Below are positions 52,501-63,670 of a stretch of 64,000 bases of DNA, in pieces. The stretch lies in the NCBI GenBank assembly GCA_008360955.1, contig LUCM01005066.1:190043-254042 (forward strand), in the 5' to 3' direction. Each line of letters begins with the position of its first letter. The stretch's first letter is position 1. The notes beneath the pieces are model-generated. The model was not told the origin of the DNA. It ran no database searches and saw only the letters and a list, made by a program, of their open reading frames with translations. The stretch is from Fasciolopsis buskii (lineage: Eukaryota; Platyhelminthes; Trematoda; Plagiorchiida; Fasciolidae). Both the position numbers and the translations under genes were made by a program.

Positions 52501-55500
52501 TTCCAATCGTATCTCGGTCTCCATCTACCGCGATTCTTTGGCCACATGAACTCCGTTTTGCCTAGCAGCTGTTTTGCCACGACGTATCAAAACGCATACA
52601 TTTACTCTGGGTTCTACTTCCTTTTGGACGTATCCTGGACCCGACAACTGTACCTATGGCTTTATGTTGACGTCACTTTGGTGCATCATGCACGATAGAT
52701 TATGTCACATTGCCTTGTCCGCTTTTCTGTACTGGATGCGCAATTTGTTCCCACACGGAAACCGTCGGGTTGTTTATCCATCCCTGGTCTGCCACTTTCA
52801 CACGAATGACATGCCAAATCTGTGTGACTACTTAGGGTAGAAGTGCAAAAGATCGCTCTAATGCTGTTCCGAACATTTAATTTGCCTATTTTCCGATGGG
52901 TCACTTATGGTCAGTGTACAAAGCGACTTGTTTTTGTACTTCCGACTCGGTCCCGCATCAGTTGGTGTGCATTGCTCTTTTACTAGTTCGAACCATAAGA
53001 AACTGCTTCACAGTCGTTTGTAATTTACCTAGTCCAAGACATAAATAAGCATTGATAATTCATACGATCTTACTGACCTCGAAATCGAGTTGGAGACGTA
53101 CGGGGTGCAACCTAACTAGATAGAGTTTTTTTAAATACAATCAGTTCAGATCAAAAACAAAAGCTTCCCTTGGAAAATCACATGCACGTGGGAGTGACGA
53201 AAAAGCTTTGTTTTTCCAGAAGCGCGAATTCTTCCAATTGTTTTTCATTGTCTAACGGGATATCGAGGGAAATCGTCCCAGTAATTGCGTCACTCGGAAA
53301 CCCATACCTCAGCAAGAGTATCACCTAACGCCTGGTCGAATTTTCGGTTGTTACCTGTCCAGTCGCAGCCACATCGTCAATTCTGTGATCTTTTGTCTTG
53401 GTGATGTGTTTCATGAAATGGACAAAAGACCATTGTTTCGGTTTTAGAATTTCCGAAATTCATGTCATACACTGTGATACTAGACTATTAATTTATCTGT
53501 TGAAAAAGCTCTCTAACTTACCTGGATCTATAAACAATAAACAGTATACAAACTGAATAAAAGTGCCTTTGCTATTTTAAGTAAGGCATTTATAGCTTCC
53601 AGTAAAAGCTTCCTAAATTCATTTGACTAGCTGCTAACCACTAATAAGGTTACCATGAGAGGCAGTTTAGAACGAAAAAACATAATGGATTAGCATCTTG
53701 TTATCCGTGTAGAGTGTATCGAAAGATCGATAGCCTTGTCCAGGTTAACATCAGTTCAAAAGAGACTAGGAAAAATACATTTGGAGTGCCGATTGATTCA
53801 GTTGAATTTGCAACGTTGCATTACACAAATTCATAAGATCATAAACCAAAATACTCCACAGAATTACTCATTCTGAATGTCCTTTAAATTGTGGAACGCC
53901 GTTGGTCTGCTGGGCGTTGGATTCCAAAGGGGAACGTGTTTTATCACATTTACAATCGTCGCTCCATGACGAGTGGGTTATCGGGCTTTTTCCCTGACTT
54001 GGCCAAGGTCAACACAAGATCCGGAGTTTGGACATTTTCTGCAAAAGTATTTTTGACTTTGAAAAAGCAGTTTACGGTCGAAAGTGCAAGATAGGTCTTA
54101 CTATCCTGGATGCTCATCAGGTAAGATAATCCGGTAATCTCCTATCTAGTTTTACGACCATTTGACTATGTCACTTTCCTGTGAATCGTAAAACGAATGG
54201 ATAATTGATGAATCCTTTTTGATTAGCACAACAGGAATTTATGTCAATTTTTTCTCACTTGCGTTTGCTTGATCGATTACCGTTCTTAATTAACAAAAAA
54301 TAAGTAGTGGTGTTTACCGTGTGCTGGAAAGTGAGCTCGAGTAACCCAGTGGAACGTTTGCATCATTTTAACCTATCACGATTCTGTGAATGCTTTGTCT
54401 ACATCCATGAATAGGGTCTTCCGTGGAACACCAGTGAAACAGCCGTGACAGTTCAATGGGCTTCCCAATTATTATTCAATGACCAATAGATTGATTTCAT
54501 TGAATAAGTGAAAGAAGATAATTGGCCCAGCATCTAAACGTGGCTCTGCACCGGCGGATAATTTGGGTGAGCGTACACGCGACCGAAGCTTCGATGACAA
54601 CCCGTGCACATTTCAAAAAATTCTGCTCATTTGGTGCTCCCGTAAGGATCGTTTCCATTTGATTTTTAGGTAGAAATAAACCACTAAAATTCGCTTCTGT
54701 CAAAAATAAAGCCAGGAACTAACTCCGCGTCATCTGTCTGCGTGAATAATATGTAGGTCTACAGAACTTATTTTAAAATTCAAAGAAAAAACGACCGTGT
54801 ACAAATCCATTATTTCCAACGAAACGTGTATAGTAATAATTCAGCATCTCCGTTTGATAAATGCAAATGCCGGAAACATTTTCTTGCTCTTACATTATAT
54901 TTTTCGTTATCCCTAATGACGGAATTTATTCTCAATTTTATTCTTGACTATAAATATAGTCGACCCTGGGAGAAGAGTTTGGACACGATCAAAATGACAT
55001 ACGGGAATTGCGTTATGGGCAATTTGATACGTGAACCTAACACATCATCGTGTCTCGATTCTAACCCTAATTAGGGTGAACTTGTACCGTTCGGTGGCTG
55101 CCTGTTCTCGCTCTCTCTCGCACTATTCTCCGACAATCAGCCGTGTTCCATTTCCCCCTCCTCGATGGTCGAATAATACTTTTCATCATCAAAACGGTTC
55201 GCTTTTTTGTCTGAAATCTGGATCAACCACTCTGTGCCCAACTATCGCACCAATTGATTACTTGAGATCTCACATCACTTTTAAGCTGTTTTAAGGTAGA
55301 GAATCTAAAAATTGTAGACCTGACCGATATCCACAAATCCTGGCTAAGTTTAATAAAATTTCGTTATTGCTAAATCTGTCTATGTGACCTTGTGGCTCAT
55401 CGTCCGAGAAGAGGATGTGATTAAAAACAATTGGAAAATCCAAAAAAGAAAAGGTCAAACACCTGTGAAGAAAATCCGAATCGGTCGTGTAGAAGTACAG

Positions 55501-55944
55501 CATGACCGACAGAACTCTTTCGTGGTGAATAAGGAACTGAGTGAAAAATTGCGCCGTTGTCAAGTCAAAGTTTTTCACGCAGCCTTATGAATCAGGAGTA
55601 CTAAAACCGTAGATATCATAGTCTGCTAGCATTTGAGAACAAACTTGCTTCCATGTCTCCAGTCCGGTTTCTTAAGGGATTGAATATGAACTTTCATCAA
55701 GGGTGCCCGGAAGAAGCAACACAAGGTGAACACTTTCATCAACCGAATCAATCCGCCAAGGTCTATGCGATCGAAGAATGAGACACCGGCTGATGAATCG
55801 CGAATGTTAGTAGGCAATCCGAGAAAAGCGAGAAGGTTACACTATCGCCGCGACCGGACGAGGTACAGAGAAAATCTAGACAAAATGGTTTGTCATAGTC
55901 CTTTTGTTCACTTTTGTTGTTCATTTTAAAAATGGGGTTCAAGC
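46501..55944. other. Long gene-free stretch
   Basis: The longest frame is 176 codons at 51390-51920 (plus): no domain, one CPKC, and one frame of this length is expected by chance in 64 kb. A 129-codon minus frame at 47762-48151 is equally uninformative. A short duplication of ATCGGTCTTA lies near 48154. Confidence 0.5.
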
Positions 55945-56000
55945 AACTGGACATATTTTTGTGGTTCGAATCCTTCTACCATCGGTCACTTGGCCACTAG
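55945..56000 (+). repeat. Possible fragment of SINE family 1
   Basis: A B-box-like stretch (TGGTTCGAATCCTTCTACC at about 55961) followed by ATCGGTCACTTGGCCAC resembles the junction between head and body of family 1. The head upstream and the rest of the body are not recognisable. Confidence 0.4.
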
Positions 56001-56550
56001 AAACGTTTTCTTCGGTTCTTACACTTACCGAAAGTCAATTGGTTTGTCAAGTGATCAATGAAAGAAGTGGACCGATAAGAGAATTAGTAACAATGTTCAA
56101 ACGACTACTGAGAGGTTTGGGCACAGTCTCGGGCTGCAAGATTTCGTCGGCAGTGCACAAAGAGTTAGCCTCGATTGGACCTGGAATCCGGTAGATTTGG
56201 ACGTGGGACGGATACTGTTTATCTCCTGTTCAAACATCAATCACGGTACGATTAATGTCGAGTGCCGTTAGGGAGGACGATAAGTTCTCTGTGGTTGCTG
56301 ACGTACTGCGACAAAAGCAATTTATGTTCATGGATTTCGAATGAGAATTCCCCATTTGCTGTTTACTCGAATGTAAAACCCAGCTTGAAAACAAATCTTC
56401 CTAAGTAATTATTGAAATCTCAGGCATAAATCAAACATGTGGTTAACTTACAAAATGGTCGTATTTCAAAATCGAATTAAAACTATTATCACAATATCAA
56501 TGAAAAAGAAGGATTTTCTTTAGTGCTTCGTGAAGACAACAACGAAATGG
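56001..56550. other. Downstream flank of the GPCR gene
   Basis: Nothing recognised beyond the poly(A) signal candidate just to the right. Confidence 0.55.
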
Positions 56551-56556
56551 TTTATT
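56551..56556 (-). promoter_or_regulatory. Candidate poly(A) signal of the GPCR gene
   Basis: The minus strand reads AATAAA here (plus-strand tttatt), 82 bases downstream of the receptor stop codon. The distance suits a short 3' UTR. The hexamer is common in AT-rich DNA, so this rests on position only. Confidence 0.45.
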
Positions 56557-56637
56557 GTGTGTACAAAAAGAAACATTTTTGCAATTTACACAAATTTCAC
56601 CTCCATCAGTTTCCTTCACTGATCAACGTTTGCTTGT

Positions 56638-57765
56638 TTAATCCAGCCGACCGCATATAGATTGGCTTGACACCGGTGCAGGGTGTGTTCCTCCTTCGAG
56701 AGTGCATATGTTTACTGGCTGGCGATAGATTTTCAAAGGAATATTGATAGTTTGTACACCCGCTTGCCTTCGGTTACTAACAACCGCTCTCTTTAACTGG
56801 TTCACCAATCTGATCAACCAAATCTGCAAAGGACGCATTGTCATGATCAGTGCCGTCGGATTGATGCAGCTGTTCAGTGTAATGGCAGACAAACCCAGCA
56901 AGTGTGGAATCGAACCAACCTGATATTCAATCCACCCGTTAATGCCGAGAAAATAATAGATTCGATCAAAACTGTGAGTCACAAGGAATAATGTTTGCAT
57001 GATCAATGTGGCCGTAGTAAGTGATTGGGCAACTTGTCTTTGACGTTTCCCTTTCGATTCCACATTGATCAATGACGGATTTTTTTCCACTCGATTCAAG
57101 TGACCCAAAACTCCAGGTTTGCGAAGCAGTGAGATCAGTTTGCCATACAATGTTACCATGACACAACAGGGCACGAAATATGTAAGCCACGGCCAACACA
57201 TGGAGTCAACACGTATGAACAGATCAAGAGAAGGAATTGACCCCGGATGATAGGGTACGCAGATCCCTCTGACCTGGTCATAACGGAGTAACAGGGGACT
57301 GACTGCGACGAGGGTAACGGCGTAACCCGTTATCACAGTATAATACATGACTCCATGCAGCTTTTGCCGTTTCTGGTAAGACACGTTAAAAACGACCGCG
57401 TTCAGTCTGTCAAATGCGGTGCACATGAGATTACCCAGACTTAGAAGAACGAACAGCCAGAAGAGAGTGTAAGTGAACCAGATGTGACAGAGTATGTGAT
57501 TGGCTAAGTGCGAACTGGTATACCAACGGGAAGGTTGTGACATTTTAAACAAAGTACACAAACAAGTCAATCCATCGAACAAGCACTGGGATCGAAGCAG
57601 TTTTGTGGTTAATCGAGAACCGAGACGCATATGGCTAATTGCCTGAAATACCAACAGATTCGTCGGTATGCCAAATAGCTGTATAAAGATCACTGGTATT
57701 TGCATCCACACCGGAACCGAACGACATTCTTCAACAGTTTTATTCTCGGCCACCACAATATCCAT
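56638..57765 (-). CDS. Intronless rhodopsin-like (class A) GPCR, orphan
   Basis: The 375-residue frame is by far the longest in the window and well beyond chance length. Seen: an N-glycosylation site at N8; seven hydrophobic segments at about 21-43, 56-77, 93-118, 139-160, 190-214, 246-274 and 286-310; TM1 Asn36; TM2 Asp64; Cys93 at the start of TM3 and Cys169 in loop 2 (the usual disulfide pair); D119-R120-L121 in place of DRY; Pro199 in TM5; and N302-P303-T-A-L in place of NPxxY in TM7. The C-terminal tail is about 65 residues and basic near the membrane. Role: a plasma-membrane receptor coupling an unknown ligand to G proteins. The altered DRY and NPxxY motifs and the intronless structure fit flatworm-specific orphan rhodopsin-like families; that placement is inference. 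The ATG at 57765 is the first in-frame one after an upstream TGA, so the frame looks complete. An AATAAA lies 82 bases past the stop. No breaks are seen. A neuropeptide-type receptor is the main alternative. Confidence 0.93.
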   Translation of the reverse strand: MDIVVAENKTVEECRSVPVWMQIPVIFIQLFGIPTNLLVFQAISHMRLGSRLTTKLLRSQCLFDGLTCLCTLFKMSQPSRWYTSSHLANHILCHIWFTYTLFWLFVLLSLGNLMCTAFDRLNAVVFNVSYQKRQKLHGVMYYTVITGYAVTLVAVSPLLLRYDQVRGICVPYHPGSIPSLDLFIRVDSMCWPWLTYFVPCCVMVTLYGKLISLLRKPGVLGHLNRVEKNPSLINVESKGKRQRQVAQSLTTATLIMQTLFLVTHSFDRIYYFLGINGWIEYQVGSIPHLLGLSAITLNSCINPTALIMTMRPLQIWLIRLVNQLKRAVVSNRRQAGVQTINIPLKIYRQPVNICTLEGGTHPAPVSSQSICGRLD

Positions 57766-57788
57766 AAGAGTGCGTATGGCATGAGCAT
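57690..57788 (-). promoter_or_regulatory. Upstream ORF overlapping the GPCR start codon
   Basis: An ATG at 57788, 23 bases before the receptor ATG, opens a 32-codon frame that runs out of frame through the receptor start and ends with TGA at 57690-57692. A second ATG in the same frame lies at 57782. If the transcript begins upstream of 57788, initiation here would bypass the receptor start and lower its translation. Whether it is transcribed is unknown; a transcription or trans-splice start between 57788 and 57765 would make it irrelevant. Confidence 0.35.
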
Positions 57789-59844
57789 CAGTGAATCAGT
57801 CACCTGGGAAGTACATAGACGGTTTCGATGTGTGGATTGATAAGCATGCCATTAAGCGATCACTGGGAAACCTCGTGAAATCCACCAATCAGGCAAACGT
57901 TGAGACGCAACTCTGTGATTGGTTGATCATTCTGATCAACCGAAAGCTGTTTAGTTTCTGTAAATTTCTGCTAGTGGTGGCCACATTTTACAGAGAGTCG
58001 CATGCGAGGATACTCTGAAACTTATTTTGATGAAATCTATTGTGCAATAATTTCTATGATTACGTTTTTGGCTTTTTTACATACTGTTAGGGAAGCTTGA
58101 CGAACAAGGCGTCACGTGATCAAAATACCTGGATAATCTAGTAACTAGGTAAAAATTGGCGAGTATGCATCCAAAAGTTTTTGGATTTCTGAAGCTGTTT
58201 TTTAAATACCGAAATGCTGTACCTGAGTTCTTTCATAATCATTTGGAGGGAATATCGATAGGTCATTATTTCCCAGATACAAGGCAATTGCGGTCGTTAT
58301 ATGCGTCCTGATGAGACATTCAGAATGCTGTTAACTAAATAAAACAGCTGTTAGTTGATAGCAAAAAGAGTTGGAACGAAATTGCATATGAAGACGCTCA
58401 TGGTGATCTGCGTTCAACTAGTGTGCCAAACACACGGACTTAGGGACAAAGGATTTTCTCGAAAGCACAGGACCGAATTCACGGCCAGTGTCGCTTATCA
58501 GATGGGCGCACTCCAGCACTGTCCTGGTCAGTTATCCCCAAATATGTACAGACCTTTGTTTAGATCGGCCCTAAAATCTCTTTTGAGCTATTGGAAGCGT
58601 GAATTAATGATGAATTCACTCTGTTCACTTTGACCCAATATCGAAGACTATGGGTGCAGCATACAATTTGGTTTCGCCCATCTGTTTTGAACAATCCGGA
58701 GAGAATTTGGCAGAGACTAGACGGGATTCCCCTTCAAAGAAATATTGGGCGCATTAGTGTGCTAAAAAGGGACTTATGGTATTCCAGATTTATGGGACAC
58801 TTTAAGTCGGCTTCAAGTAATCGTCATAATCCTAAACAGCTTGGAAAATGGTTCCGTTCAATCGACTTTCGTCCGACGGGTCACTCTTGATCGCGGTCGA
58901 ATTGAGGCTAATTTTTACACTCGCCTTGTTTATCTCTATTTCTTATTCAGACTTGCCGTTTAAATCCTTCTATTTCGCAAATAAATCAAGGTCCGTCTGA
59001 TCGGGCAACGGAGCAATTTATCAACCATTTGCTCGGTTTGTTTGGGCACAGCTAGGTAGTTATTACCAAAAAACTTTGCTCTGCAAACAAGACAGAATGA
59101 AAAATTCGGTGCGCGTTTCCATTTACGAATTTTGTCAAATTGTCCTGTAGAAAACATTACAGATAGGTAGCTAGGGTAGGAGAAATGTTATTAAACTAAG
59201 TCCGGTCCAATGAGCCATAACAGTAAGTATGACAATCTTATTGTGGAACTCGGTAGATAGTTCAAGGGACTTTTTGAAGCTATTCTGCTATTTCCCTACA
59301 CATCCCTAGTAAAATCAGACGGCTATCTGATAATGAAGTCAAAGGTGATTCAAATTCCCGATGCGAACTTTCGTTACGTTCAAAAATTCACTTTCATAAG
59401 TGTATTAGGTTTGAATTAAGTTCAGAGTTTACTGAAAAATCGGTGCACCATGTCCTGCCTACGATGCTAGAGGTCTAATGTGATCCCTGAAGTTGTGTTT
59501 CTTTCTTTTGCGTGTTTTTATCGCTTTTGGGCTGATCAGTATTGGTGGCTTAGTTTTACTCAAGGTATTCTACTACAACTGATATGTCATACTAACTATC
59601 CATTTTGAAATGCGTCGGACTTACTTAGCCAATCAGTGTGATTACACTGTAGAATCGGTGCTGATGTCCGTATGAGGTATCCGAAACAGTTGACTTATAA
59701 ATTACAACTAGATGTGATTAGCCTTTGATTGCCTCGTTTAACCGAGTCGTCAAAGTTGATGTTTCGTTGAATGCATGCAACATTTGTGAATTCTCAAAAA
59801 GAAATTTGGTTCACGGATTTTGAAAATTGGAGAACTGTGAATGG
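57789..59844. other. Upstream flank of the GPCR gene
   Basis: Should hold the receptor promoter and 5' UTR, with possible spliced leader or non-coding exons. Only the small palindrome at 57921 stands out. Frames of 75-92 codons on the plus strand have no recognisable domain. Confidence 0.5.
57921..57941. promoter_or_regulatory. Perfect 9-base inverted repeat upstream of the GPCR
   Basis: GGTTGATCA-TTC-TGATCAACC, 156 bases upstream of the receptor ATG. It could be a dimeric factor site or a chance palindrome. Confidence 0.25.
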
Positions 59845-59919
59845 TCTCCGACCTCGGTGGGATTTGAACCCACGCCGGGATGCAACCCCTGCAGTTGTAC
59901 CGCATGCGCCATATCGATC
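59845..59919 (-). tRNA. tRNA-like sequence, Cys-like, probably pseudogene or SINE head
   Basis: The minus strand has an A-box-like ATATGGCGCATGCGGTAC, a CTGCAGG anticodon-like loop with weak stem pairing, and a perfect T arm GTGGG-TTCAAAT-CCCAC (59857-59873). The anticodon stem holds only three or four pairs. The acceptor stem is poor. Confidence 0.5.
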
Positions 59920-62900
59920 CCACGTGCCCGGGCAATTTGGGTGGATAACCGTTGACCTTGAGATAGAATGTCGTACTCTTGGATCTTCCGAGGTTTTCAT
60001 GCAAATGACGCAATCTAGAATTCAGTGCTAGCAACAATGTAAATATGTCCAAGTGGATAATCTGTTTAGCGGGCAGATCGTACCTTTAATAATATTGCTG
60101 ACAGGAGTGAGTTGCTTGTGCAGCGATTCCAAGGTTCTTGATCACTTAGTGATGCTTTATTGATTACGAAACTAGATTGAACAGAATCGCACAAGAAACT
60201 ATCCAATACCTTCGGGTAGCAGAGCTATTGTGAATTTCGTTCACATTTTTATATCTTTTGGAAAACGGGAACAGAATGTTGTGTCTTCGAGGTTTGTACT
60301 AAACGCAGCAAGAATTGGCCTTATAGCTCGTCTCAGCTGATAAGAACAATAGATTTGTGTGTCAATAGGCGTACACTGAGCTTAAGTGAAATTATTTGAC
60401 CAACGTAAAATGGACCAAAAGTTTGTTGGCAGGTGTCACTGATACCTCATTCTGAGCTTTTTTGAGAATATTCTGTAAAAAGGATTTATTACTTCTCTCT
60501 TTAATAGAATATTTTCAAACGCCTTTAGGCTATTTCCAATGTGTGTTAGAATCCAACTAATTTGATAGCCATTAATTAGCTTTTGTCTTCCCGGCATGAT
60601 TATAATTACCCTGGTCCGATAAGGACGTGTGTTATTGGGTTGGAAGAATAACGGTTTGGCTTCATTTGCTACGAATGACTAGCATTCTGCTTCAGAGGTT
60701 TCATCTCGTCACTCGCTCCGCGGATGTGCACAGGCTCTTTTGTGTTCATCATCTCGGGTTTATCTTCGCCAGTTGACCTTCATCTTTATTATGCCGATAG
60801 TAGAGGAAGGATAGGAAAGTTACTGAGTTCTACCGTTTGAAATATTTCCGGCTGCTTGCTTTTCAAACCGGATTCTTCTGAATCTAGGGATGTTATTCCT
60901 CATGAATTTGGATCGTCCTTCAACAGTAATTACACTGATGGTAGTGTCGCAGATTGGATTTCGCCGTCCCAGGTCATGCAGCACAAGACGTTTGCAAGAT
61001 GATGGACAGTCCGTGCAATTGTCAGATCTCTGAGATGTCGTCTTCAATGACAGTCATCCAGAGTAGGGTTGACCAGAGGACTTGCTGTTTGTGCGCGAAG
61101 AGCGAAGTGAGAACGATGGTTAGCCGACCGTAAGCGAACACCAGTCTCACACGCTACTGGCAAGTAGTTGTGGGCACTATGCAGAAACCTTTAAGAACTT
61201 TCCAATCTGCATGTGACGCGGAGAACAGACCTCCGAAACTCATAATTAGGAACAAGTTGATTACGGGCCGAACTATCCATTAGAAAGATCCTTATGACAT
61301 GTGGACCTCAATGGGGAGAGACAACGTTTGTTTTTGTCCCATATTTGCCCATGTTGAAATTTCTGCCAATTGTTCCACTCATCTGAGATAAGCAGAAATT
61401 TTGCGGTGAATTTGGGCAATCTATTGAGGAATTTTGCACATAATTTGATTCGCCTAGATTCATCCGGTTCAAATCAAGCGATTTCACTGTTAACTTAATG
61501 CACCTAAATGCTGTGACTTTAGAGCGTTATACACCGTATCTGTAGATGCGAGATAGTAATTAGGATAGTTTGAAAATGGATTAAAAATTCACGTTCAACC
61601 AAACGGACTGTTTCGCAGCCTTGAAATAGACCTGAGACAAACAGAGTTACAGTCGAATAAGTATCCCCACTTGCAGCATGTTAAAGACGCAGATTCAGCG
61701 CTGGGAAAGTAAAAACCGAGTCTAATAGTCCTTTGGAAATGAACAGTTACATGTCTGTTCACGATACTGATTACAACGGCATCTCGGTATATCGGATTGC
61801 GTCTGAAGACGTCTTTTGCATTTTATCATCGTGTACAAATCCTTCTTTGATAAGCTAGGAGAAGTAATCAATGAGTAGCAGAACATGTGAAGGAGAACGA
61901 CACAAAATAGGGCTTTAAAATTTGCCAAACTTCTTCGCACTCAGAGAAGGAAGCAGACCAGACTAGTAGGATATACGTTGACTCTTGGATTCGCCTGTAG
62001 TCGTGTAGTGGTACGACAAACAAGGAGAGGAAACTGGTAGCAAAGGTTCTGGCGGGTTTATTGGTTATCAAAAAACACGTGATCTTAAAATTCAGATGCG
62101 TTGTTTAACAAATACCCGGTCAGATTTGTATCATCGTCCTCATCCCAAGTGCACCACGTCACCAGATATTAGCTAATGAATGTGGATAAAACTGGAAGAT
62201 GCACATCTTAAAGAGAGAGGGATTACACGAATGGATATTAAATTATATCACGTGAACCACCTGATTAGACTAGGCAAAGGACAGGTATCGCGACATCCAC
62301 ATAAATAAAGTATTATTGAAATGTGAGAAAGTAGCGGACTACAACTTGAGTGTGCGACTTAACACAACATTTTCGTGCATGGATTGCACAATACCAGTCC
62401 ATCCAGAGTGTCGTATTTTACAAAGCTATGCAGCTTCTACCTAAATCCAAAACTATTCCAGTCGGTTAGACTGCCCAGTTAGCCGATTGTGGAGATTGAA
62501 GAGTAGTAAAAAACGAACTGATACGCCTCACTCGGAAATCAAAGTGGTCACGTATGGTAGAATAAATTTCGGATCACTGGTTGCCTGCACACAAGACTAA
62601 GGAATTGTGTTATATTGATTATTCATAATTTTTCCTGCCTTTCACGTGGAGCCAATTGCGTCGTGACTAACGATCTCGATGGACGTGATGCTCTATCGAG
62701 AATACTTTCGAAACCGCCATATTTGCGTTCATCAGTCGAGTACAAATGCTTTTCCAGTAGTCGTTAGCTGATCGATATTTGTTTTCGCAATCTGCTGAAC
62801 GTGGCCGAATTTACATAGCTATCTCGATTACGGTGTGTAGTTACCATACACTTGTGGCTACTGATATCTGGCACTGGCTCAAATGCATTTCATTCCTTAT

Positions 62901-63670
62901 TACAAGCCGCAGGTCAAAATAATTGCAATCACTTTTGAAGGAGCACTGGTCCCGTACTCGTTACTCTACGATCAAAATCTCGACTGTCACCCAGTTTTGT
63001 TTGTTATATATCGTTCCGGAAACGCTTTTGTTATGAGCATCATGCGGCCGAACAGATAAACGCAATCATTCGGTCAGTACACCAGTAAGATATGGACTAA
63101 ATATCGTGACGAATGCCCTAATTTTACGGACAACTCTTGCAGAAACTGGTCACAAAGTTTAGTATTCCGTATACCAACAACTGTACAAAATACTACGAGC
63201 TGCTGGACATGGATACGTTTCTACCTGTGCAAGTTCTACTTATGTCCTCACCTTATACACCGCAAAACGCTTCTGGCTGTTCGAACTTTTATTAGCAACA
63301 AATTTTCTGTAGCTTGAGGGATTCGGTATGGGGATATCACGTAACAGGGACTAAGTTACGTACGTCTAAGCAAATATGGTATTTCTTTTTATTGTGAATG
63401 ATATAATATTAATATTTCTTTTGTAAAATTGTTTACCAATGGGGTGAAGTCATTCAGGTAAAACGAAACAGACACCCAATCTACGTGACGGACGTTACAA
63501 ACGTACTTGTCCAAGGAAACCAGATTCACAATAAAGTTTCATTTGAACCGTTAAGAGCGTGCGTGGATGATAAGTCGATTTAAGAATCACATGGTCATTC
63601 GTCGGAGGATTTTCGTCGACCAAGACAAGGCTACCGAAATCCAACTGTATCATGAACATCCAACGATCTA
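59920..63670. other. Gene-free stretch before the edge exon
   Basis: Frames of 75 codons or fewer. Contains the short match to the 33.8 kb repeat at 63386. The last few hundred bases should contain the 5' UTR or splice acceptor for the PAM2-like exon; no clear promoter seen. Confidence 0.5.
63386..63413 (+). repeat. Short match to the left edge of the 33.8 kb inverted repeat
   Basis: ATTGTGAATGATATAATATT here parallels ATTGTGAATGATGTAATGTT at 33786-33805, with few differences across about 28 bases. The hairpin-GAAAC part does not follow. It could be a solo edge fragment of the same repeat. Confidence 0.35.

Noticed and set aside
57791..58018. 75-codon plus-strand frame diverging from the GPCR
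   Set aside because: Chance length, no domain; lies where the receptor's own promoter is expected.
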